DNA of 35,899 nt from JBOGVZ01 sp050692985 (GTDB lineage: Bacteria; Actinomycetota; UBA4738; CALAEC01): NCBI GenBank assembly GCA_050692985.1, contig JBOGVZ010000067.1:1-35899 (forward strand), read 5' to 3'. Under the pieces are notes generated by a model that was not told where the DNA came from, did no database searches, and was given only the letters and a program-made list of their open reading frames with translations. The position numbers were made by a program, and so were the translations under genes. Of this stretch, positions 22,715-28,988 are shown piece by piece (positions within the stretch are counted from its first letter, which is position 1; the number at the start of each line of letters is the position of its first letter).

Positions 22715-23185
22715 ATGGAACGGGAGCAGCGGGTGCCGGGGGAGAAGACCAGGCGGCCCCGGGACGAGCTGGGACAGCTCCTGCCGTGGGGCGAGGAGAA
22801 CCGCCTGCGCCTCGAGGACTTCGACTCGCTGCCGCTGGAGGAGAACCATCGCCTGGGGATCGAGCACTTCAACGCCGGGCGGTTCTTCCCCTCCCACGAG
22901 GCCTGGGAGACGGCGTGGAAGCAGGCCAAGGGCACCGACGACGAGGAGTTCTTCAAGGGGCTGTCGCAGCTCGGCGCCGGCTACGTCCACTACCGGCGGG
23001 GCAACCCCCACGGGGCCCATACCCTGCTCAGGCGGGCGATCTCCCGGATCGGCCGCTTCGGGACCGGTCATCGCGACCTCGACCTGGAGGCCCTCGTCGA
23101 GGAGGCCGAGGCTCACGCCCGCGCCTTCGAGGCCGCGGATCGCTCGGGCGGGCGGCTCCCGGAGGTGGCTCCCCCCACCCTGTAG
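22715..23185 (+). CDS. DUF309 family protein
   Basis: A 156-residue protein. The core matches DUF309: a helix pair with HFNAGRFFPSHEAWETAWKQ (residues ~50-69) and FFKGLSQLGAGYVHYRRGNP (79-98), followed by AHTLLRRAISRIGRF. The conserved His and Glu residues on these helices (H65-E66, W68) look like a buried active or metal site, but the function of the family is unknown. An N-terminal ~45-residue charged extension precedes it. Its start is supported by a leaderless promoter. thiI begins 34 bases after its stop with a promoter of its own. Confidence 0.85.
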   Translation: MEREQRVPGEKTRRPRDELGQLLPWGEENRLRLEDFDSLPLEENHRLGIEHFNAGRFFPSHEAWETAWKQAKGTDDEEFFKGLSQLGAGYVHYRRGNPHGAHTLLRRAISRIGRFGTGHRDLDLEALVEEAEAHARAFEAADRSGGRLPEVAPPTL

Positions 23186-23205
23186 GGGCACCTCGGTCGC
23201 TCCGC

Positions 23206-23211
23206 TACGAT
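23206..23211 (+). promoter_or_regulatory. -10 box TACGAT, leaderless thiI promoter
   Basis: TACGAT ends 7 bases before ATG 23219. It covers the first base pair of an earlier in-frame ATG at 23210, so that ATG cannot be on the transcript. Confidence 0.55.
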
Positions 23212-23218
23212 GGGTCGG

Positions 23219-24652
23219 ATGGCCGAGCGGCTGATGCTGAAGATCGCCGGAGAGATCGGGACCAAGTCGGCCAGGACCCGACGGAGGTTCCTCCGCATCC
23301 TCTCCGGGAACGTCCGGGCCGCCCTCCGCCGTGCGGGCGTCGCCGGCGCGGTCCAGCCGCGGTGGAGCCGCCTTCTGGCCGACGTCGACCGGGCCGCCCC
23401 GGCCACGGACGTCCTGTCGGGCGTCTTCGGCCTGCACTCGGTGTCCCGGGTGGTGACCGTGCCGTTCACCGGGCTGGAGGACCTGGTGGCGCGGACGAGC
23501 GAGCTGTTCCGCGAACGGGTGGCCGGCCGGACGTTCGCGGTCCGGGCCAAGCGCTCCGGCCACCATGCGTTCGTGTCGACGGACGTGGCCGTGGCCCTGG
23601 GAGACGCGCTGAGGCCGGCGTCGGCCGGTGTGGACCTCGACCACCCCCAGGTCGAGGTGGCCATGGAGATCGTGGACCTGGAGGCGCACGTCGTCCTGGA
23701 GGCGGTGCCGGGTCCGGGAGGGCTGCCACTGGGCTCGGGCGGGCGGGCCGTGGCCCTGTTCTCCGGCGGCTTCGACTCGCCGGTGGCCTCGTGGATGGCC
23801 ATGCGGCGGGGGACGGCGCTCGACCTGGTGGTGTGCGACCTCGGCGCTCGGGAACCCGTCGAGGCGGCTCTGGCGGTGGCCCGCGAGCTCGCCGGGCGGT
23901 GGGCCCCCGGGATCGAGCCGAAGGCGCACGTGGTCGATCTCACCACGCTGGTGGCGGCGCTCCGGGCCCGGGTGGAGCCCCGGATCCGCCAGGTGCTGCT
24001 GAAGCGAGCCATGTACCGGGCCGGGACCCTGGTGGCCGGAGCCGTGGGGGCGGAGGCCCTGGTCACCGGAGAGTCGCTCGGCCAGGCGTCCACGCAGACC
24101 CTGCGGAACCTGGCGGTGGCGGAAGGGGCCGCCGGCGTGCCCGTGCTCCGTCCCCTGGTGGGGATGGACAAGGAGGAGATCATCGCCCGGTCCCGGGTGA
24201 TCGGGACCCACGCGGCCTCGGAGCGCGTCCGGGAGGTGTGCGCCATCGCCTCCGGACGCGTGGAGACGGCTGCCCGGCTCGGCGATGTGCTGACCGCCGA
24301 GGGGCAGATCGAGGACTCGTTCATCCGTGCCGCCGCCCTTGGGAGGGAGGTCGTCGACCTGGCCACCTGGGGCCCCGGGCCCCTTCCGGACTACGTGGTG
24401 GATGAGGTCCCCGAGGCTGCCGTGGTCGTGGACGTGGGCGAGGCCGACGAGCTCCACGTGGAGGGGGCCCTCCGCCTGCCGTTCAGCCACATGCCCGAGT
24501 GGGCCCCGGGGCTCGACCCCTCGCACGCGTACCTGTTCGTCTGCCCGGGTGGCGTCCGCTCCGAGCTGGTGGCCGCCGAGCTCCGCGGCCGGGGGATCCG
24601 GGCGTACAGCCTCGCCGGCGGGACCGAGCGGCTGGCCGCTCCCGCGGCGTGA
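23219..24652 (+). CDS. thiI: ThiI, tRNA 4-thiouridine/thiazole sulfur transferase with rhodanese domain
   Basis: A 477-residue ThiI. A ferredoxin-like and THUMP RNA-binding region (~1-165) precedes the PP-loop adenylation domain with SGGFDSPVA at 182-190. Cys341 in REVCAIASG sits where the family's second catalytic cysteine is expected. Residues ~385-477 form a rhodanese-like domain with Cys442 in VCPGGVRS as the persulfide carrier. The enzyme adenylates tRNA U8 and inserts sulfur, and in some species also supplies sulfur for the thiamin thiazole. Fusion to rhodanese is the long form known from E. coli; many bacterial ThiI proteins lack it. Its TGA overlaps the GTG start of the LOG-family gene (GTGA). 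Confidence 0.92.
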   Translation: MAERLMLKIAGEIGTKSARTRRRFLRILSGNVRAALRRAGVAGAVQPRWSRLLADVDRAAPATDVLSGVFGLHSVSRVVTVPFTGLEDLVARTSELFRERVAGRTFAVRAKRSGHHAFVSTDVAVALGDALRPASAGVDLDHPQVEVAMEIVDLEAHVVLEAVPGPGGLPLGSGGRAVALFSGGFDSPVASWMAMRRGTALDLVVCDLGAREPVEAALAVARELAGRWAPGIEPKAHVVDLTTLVAALRARVEPRIRQVLLKRAMYRAGTLVAGAVGAEALVTGESLGQASTQTLRNLAVAEGAAGVPVLRPLVGMDKEEIIARSRVIGTHAASERVREVCAIASGRVETAARLGDVLTAEGQIEDSFIRAAALGREVVDLATWGPGPLPDYVVDEVPEAAVVVDVGEADELHVEGALRLPFSHMPEWAPGLDPSHAYLFVCPGGVRSELVAAELRGRGIRAYSLAGGTERLAAPAA

Positions 24653-25503
24653 GCGTCGTCGGCCCCGGCCGCCGCGGCGTCGTCGTGGCCACGGCGGTTC
24701 CCACGCAGGCCCGGCGCGACCGCGAGTGGCTGGAGGATGCCGGCATCCCCGCCGCCACCCCCGACGACCTTGGCCTACACCTGAAGGCGTTCGTCCTCGC
24801 TCGGGGGGAGGAGCGGGACGAGCCGGCAGGGCCGGTGGCGGGGTGGAGCCGGGCCCTGCGCCGCCCGGCGGTGGCCTCGCTCGGCGACCGGGGTGTGTAC
24901 GCGGCCACCCCCACCTCGCGGAAGTCGCTCGCACGTGAGGAGGCGATCGACGTGCTGCGTGAGGGGATCGACCAGCCCTTCCCCCGCCGGATCGCGGTGT
25001 TCGGCGGCGCATGGATCGACGAGGAGGAGCCAGAGCACGAGGAGGCCCGCCGGCTCGGCCGCGGCCTGGCCGAGGCAGACGTGGACGTGGTCACCGGCGG
25101 GTACCAGGGGATCATGGCCGCGGTCTCCCGGGGCGCCTCTGAGGGTGAGCGTTCTCCCGTGGTCGGCGTGACCATCGCTCCGTGGTCCGAACGGGTCGCG
25201 GTGAACGAGTGGCTGACCCACGAGCTCGAGGCCCGGGACCTCATGGCCAGGCTCCCGGTGATCTGCGACGCCGACGCATGGGTGGCGTTCCCCGGGGGCG
25301 TGGGCACGCTGTCCGAGGTGGCCCTGTGCTGGAACCTGGTGCAGACGGAGTCCGTCGAGCCCAGGCCCCTGGTGATCGTGGGGGAGCGATGGGACCGGGC
25401 CCTGCGGCGGTTCCGGGAGCTGCTCATCGCCGAGGACGTGCACTTCGACCTGGTCCGCCCGGCGGCCTCCGCCGAGGAGGCCCTCCGCCTCCTGTCCCGC
25501 TGA
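24649..25503 (+). CDS. LOG-family protein with unknown N-terminal domain
   Basis: A 284-residue protein co-translated with thiI through a GTGA overlap. Residues ~113-284 are a LOG/lysine-decarboxylase-like Rossmann domain: RIAVFGGAW, VVTGGYQGIMAAVSRGA, and PGGVGTLSEV at 215-224, the phosphoribohydrolase signature (nucleoside-5'-monophosphate cleavage to base and ribose phosphate). Residues 1-110 are not part of that fold. They contain VVVATAVPTQARRDREWL, a region ending KAFVLARGEE and VYAATPTSRKSLAREEAID, and I cannot match them to a family. The conserved R/E of the LOG active site is present in SRGAS...NEWLT, approximately. A role in cleaning up nucleotides during tRNA modification is a speculation from context. 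Confidence 0.8.
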   Translation: MSVVGPGRRGVVVATAVPTQARRDREWLEDAGIPAATPDDLGLHLKAFVLARGEERDEPAGPVAGWSRALRRPAVASLGDRGVYAATPTSRKSLAREEAIDVLREGIDQPFPRRIAVFGGAWIDEEEPEHEEARRLGRGLAEADVDVVTGGYQGIMAAVSRGASEGERSPVVGVTIAPWSERVAVNEWLTHELEARDLMARLPVICDADAWVAFPGGVGTLSEVALCWNLVQTESVEPRPLVIVGERWDRALRRFRELLIAEDVHFDLVRPAASAEEALRLLSR

Positions 25504-25555
25504 TCCACTGGCTGGCCCCGAAGGAGGAGATTCTTGCGGTTGGCCCCGGGCCCGG

Positions 25556-28500
25556 CTACCCCTGGCCGGTCACCGTGGCGCTGGGCTGGCCGTTGAACTC
25601 GCCGAAAACGTCGACGATGCCACCGCGGTCGACGAACGCGGCGTCGCCCGGAGCCAGCGACACCGGCGCGTACCACCTCTCCGTGCCCGGGTCGTAGACG
25701 GCCGCGACTGCCTCCCGGGCGCCTCCGGCGCGGATCACGGTGACCACCGCGGTGGCCACCGCGCCGGTGTCCGCCCACGGCCGGAACGAGCAGTGGAAGC
25801 AGAACACCTCGTCGTCGTGCGGTCCGGGGCCGTACTCCTTGACGTCGTCCTCGTCGCTCCCGCCGCCGTCGTGCCGGGGTTGGATGAACGGGAACGGGCT
25901 GTCGTAGGTGTTCGGATAGTCGATGGGGTTGCTCTTCGTGTAGTCGAAGAGCTCGTCGGTGTTCGAGTACGAGGGGAGGAACTTCCGGCCGTCTGGGCCG
26001 AGGTACTCGGGGCCCACGGTGAACGACACCGCGTCGCCTGGCTCCACGGCGACGTCGGGTACGGTGATCCCGTCCCACGGCGAAACGCGGAACGGCTGCG
26101 AGGTCAGCCGGTAGGGCGCCACCCGATTCACGGGCTCGTGGCTGGGGCACGTGGGGTCCCCGGGCGCGGGGGTCGAGCCTCGGTGGCACCCTTCGACCAC
26201 GAAGCGGTACAGGCCCGCCAGGGTCTGGGAGCGGCGGCTCCCCAGGACATCCGGCAGGACGATGTCCGAGTCGAAGGCCTCGAAGGTGGCCACCCACGGC
26301 CATTCGTAGGCTCCGACCCGCCAGTCGACGAGCTGGGCCGGGCGCGGATAGGTAACCCGGACCTGGACCTCCCCGAAACCGTCCGCGTGGGGGAGCCACC
26401 TGGCGCAGCTGCCCGCGGTCTCCCTCGCGCAGCGCTCCACGGCGACCATGGGGGTATCGACATAGTTGGAGCCGCCCACCCACCGGACCTGTGCCGTCTC
26501 GAACCGGGTGATGTTCCGCGGCTGCTCGACGATGCCCGGCGAGCCGCCGTCGGCCGGGAGCTGCTGCTCGTACAGGGGCAGGAGGGTGCCCACGGACTGG
26601 CCCAGGACCCGGGCCCGCAGGCCCTGGTGCTCGTAGTCCCACGCGTACGCCAGGTCCTTGGGGCCCAGGGCAACCTCGGGGCCGCCGTTCAGCTCGGCGG
26701 CCATCCGGGAAAGCCGCGTGGCCAGGAAGTCCTGGGAGTGAGGCCCGAGCCCGGTGAGCGACTTGCGGTAGTGGTCGCCGCGCTGGAACTCCCGGTACGA
26801 CGCGATGTACCCCCAGTAGTCGTTGGTCATCCCCACGGTGACCACCAGGTCGTAGGCGAACTCGGTCAGCTCCTCGTGGGTGAAGTTGCCCCAGATGTCG
26901 TCGGGGTCGGCCGGGTCCGACTCCGCCCGGAGCGAGCTCGCCGGCTCGTCCCAGCTCCGGGCATCGTTATAGATCTGGGCCTTCATCCGCCGGAACGCCA
27001 GGTCCGGGATCGTCACCCGTTGGGCCGGGTTGCCGGGGTTGCGGCAGGCCCACGTGCCGTCCTCGTTCGGCAGGCACCAGTCGTTGAGGGTCAGGGGGCC
27101 GTGGCCGGGGAGGTCCTTCCCGTCGTAGATCACGCCGGGCTGCCAGCCGGGGTCGTTGTAGTTCGCGGTCCAATCCCAGCCGTACCACAGGTTGCCGGAG
27201 GCCGTGTCGAGGCGGCTCTTGATGTTCCTCGACTGGTCGGCCCACTGCTCGCAGGGGCACACGGTGATGCCTACGTTCCCCAGGCGGATGGCCTGGAGAT
27301 GGACCTGCAGGGTCTCCTGGAGACCGGTGTAGGAGGGGGCACCGACGTTGTCGGGCACGGGCACCCCCGCCTCCCGAAGGGCGTCGTAGGTCACGCCGGG
27401 ATCGAACGGGAACTGGTCGAGCGCGCTCTCCACGGGGGTCAGCACGTATTCGCAGTCGGGGAGCCCGGCGATGGGGATGCCGGGGTTGCCGTCGAACGCT
27501 CGCTCGGCCCGGCAGCTCGACACCGTGGGAGAGGTGCGGGCGCCGGGAGGGGCGAACCGCAGGTCCTTGAACCCCACGGGTGGACTGGTGGAGAACGGGA
27601 CCACCCGGTGGTGCCGAGGGATGCTCGCCCCCGCCGAGGCCCGGGCCACGTCCGTCCAGGCCACCCGCACGGTGTTGGCCACCGTCCGGGCGGCCCGCTC
27701 CACCTGGGCGTACTCCTTGTGGGAGAACTCCTGGCGCAGGTGGGAGGGGTGGGCGTTGAGGTTGTCGGTGGCCTCCGCCGTCCCCGTGTCCGCCTGGGAG
27801 AACAGCGTGATGCCCCCCAGCTCCCGGTCCACGATCCGGTACGTCACGTTCACGTACTCGCTGGCCAGCAGGTCGTTGCCGTCGAGGTTCTCCGGGTGCA
27901 TGCCCCACACCACCCAGTTCGCCAGTGGCTTCGGGGCGGCGGGATCGGAGACGTCGTCGAACCGGAGCACGGCCAGGTCCCGGTCGGTGTCGGTCCGGGG
28001 GTAGCCCGCCGGGGCGCCCTCGTTGTTCCCGTTCACGCCGAGGGAGTTCACCGGGCCGTACGAGTGCTTCTTGAGCCACGACGCGCCCGGCGGCTTCCCG
28101 TCCACGGTGAACGGGATGGCCGCCGCTCCCATGCGGGCGGGGCGGAGGTTCGCCGAGGCCTCGATCACCGCCTGGGCCATCTTCTGGGCGATGTGCTCGA
28201 AGTAGCGGATGTCGAACACATCCTGGAACAGCCACACGCCCCACGACGGCGTCGAGTAGTAGGGGGAGGAGTGGCTGTGGGACACCGACACGGCCAGGTT
28301 CTCCGGGGAGATGCCGGTGGCCGCCTCCGGGTGGGCCCGGTCGTGGTCGGCCACGATGTGGGCCACCCGCCGATTCACCAGGTCCTGGGGGATGTACAGG
28401 TCGTTCGAGACGATGGCGAACCGCTGACGTCCTCCCGGCTCGGTGGCGCTGGGGCCGTCGACGACCAGCGCCCGCACCCACTCCCTGCCCTGGATGCCGT

Positions 28501-28777
28501 AGGAGGGGTTACGCCTGGTCTGGTGGGTGAACGGATCCGCGTGATCGTGATGCACCGAGGTCCCCAGGCAGGCCTCCTCCGGGAAGCCGATGTCTTCGAG
28601 CACGCAGTCCTGTCCCGCGTACTGGCCCGCGGACCCGCCCACGTGCCAGGTGGAGTCCACCCGGGCGGCGCCCGCCAGGAGGCCCTCCAGGTCCCCCTCC
28701 CCGACGGTGGCCGCGGGCACGGCCGGGATACCCCAGGCCAGCACGGCCACGAGCACGGATAGACCCCATCGCCTCAT
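25556..28777 (-). CDS. Large secreted neutral-ceramidase-like hydrolase
   Basis: A 1073-residue exported protein. Residues 1-23 are a signal peptide (RRWGLSVLVAVLAWG, ending AVPAA). The next ~650 residues resemble the N-terminal domain of neutral/alkaline non-lysosomal ceramidases, Zn amidohydrolases of sphingolipid breakdown: LAVSVSHSHSSPYY (Zn histidines), a long FDIRYFEHIAQKMAQAVIEA helix, NWVVWGMHPENL and SEYVNVTYRIVDRELGG. The nucleophile motif, normally GDVSPN, is replaced by ADTGTAE, so activity as a ceramidase is doubtful. The C-terminal ~300 residues add beta-rich regions with extra cysteines. Length exceeds the usual ~650-780. The start is ATG 28777 or GTG 28783. Divergent from the FtsX exporter. 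Confidence 0.7.
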   Translation of the reverse strand: MRRWGLSVLVAVLAWGIPAVPAATVGEGDLEGLLAGAARVDSTWHVGGSAGQYAGQDCVLEDIGFPEEACLGTSVHHDHADPFTHQTRRNPSYGIQGREWVRALVVDGPSATEPGGRQRFAIVSNDLYIPQDLVNRRVAHIVADHDRAHPEAATGISPENLAVSVSHSHSSPYYSTPSWGVWLFQDVFDIRYFEHIAQKMAQAVIEASANLRPARMGAAAIPFTVDGKPPGASWLKKHSYGPVNSLGVNGNNEGAPAGYPRTDTDRDLAVLRFDDVSDPAAPKPLANWVVWGMHPENLDGNDLLASEYVNVTYRIVDRELGGITLFSQADTGTAEATDNLNAHPSHLRQEFSHKEYAQVERAARTVANTVRVAWTDVARASAGASIPRHHRVVPFSTSPPVGFKDLRFAPPGARTSPTVSSCRAERAFDGNPGIPIAGLPDCEYVLTPVESALDQFPFDPGVTYDALREAGVPVPDNVGAPSYTGLQETLQVHLQAIRLGNVGITVCPCEQWADQSRNIKSRLDTASGNLWYGWDWTANYNDPGWQPGVIYDGKDLPGHGPLTLNDWCLPNEDGTWACRNPGNPAQRVTIPDLAFRRMKAQIYNDARSWDEPASSLRAESDPADPDDIWGNFTHEELTEFAYDLVVTVGMTNDYWGYIASYREFQRGDHYRKSLTGLGPHSQDFLATRLSRMAAELNGGPEVALGPKDLAYAWDYEHQGLRARVLGQSVGTLLPLYEQQLPADGGSPGIVEQPRNITRFETAQVRWVGGSNYVDTPMVAVERCARETAGSCARWLPHADGFGEVQVRVTYPRPAQLVDWRVGAYEWPWVATFEAFDSDIVLPDVLGSRRSQTLAGLYRFVVEGCHRGSTPAPGDPTCPSHEPVNRVAPYRLTSQPFRVSPWDGITVPDVAVEPGDAVSFTVGPEYLGPDGRKFLPSYSNTDELFDYTKSNPIDYPNTYDSPFPFIQPRHDGGGSDEDDVKEYGPGPHDDEVFCFHCSFRPWADTGAVATAVVTVIRAGGAREAVAAVYDPGTERWYAPVSLAPGDAAFVDRGGIVDVFGEFNGQPSATVTGQG

Positions 28778-28799
28778 CCCCACCCCTGTCTTCTCTCGG

Positions 28800-28822
28800 G
28801 CGCGCCGAAGACTTCGACGCGC
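28800..28822. promoter_or_regulatory. 23-bp near-perfect palindrome in divergent region
   Basis: GCGCG-C-CGAAG-A-CTTCG-A-CGCGC is symmetric about 28811 with one mismatched pair (28805/28817). It lies 22 bases upstream of the ceramidase-like start, inside the 211-base intergenic region shared with the FtsX exporter. A second, looser inverted pair (GCGCTC 28823-28828 and GAGCGC 28855-28860) adjoins it, and TATCCT at 28866-28871 could be a rightward -10. Size and symmetry suggest an operator for a dimeric regulator. The rest of the region shows no gene. Confidence 0.55.
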
Positions 28823-28988
28823 GCGCTCGCGGCTCCTGCCACCCCCCGTTCGCGGAGCGCGACGGTATCCTGCCCGGACGAAGGCCGCCCGGTCCCACGT
28901 ATACCTAGGGCAGGCCGTTCACCGGGGACGGCACCCCACACACGGAGGAGACGAGACGAGCAGGACCAAGCTGCGCGGCGGCCCGGGC

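Noticed and set aside
25793..28762. A 989-codon open frame antisense to the ceramidase-like gene
   Set aside because: High GC removes stop codons from antisense frames. It has no recognisable domain, odd composition (Arg/Val/Gly/His-rich) and fully overlaps a gene with signal peptide and family motifs.
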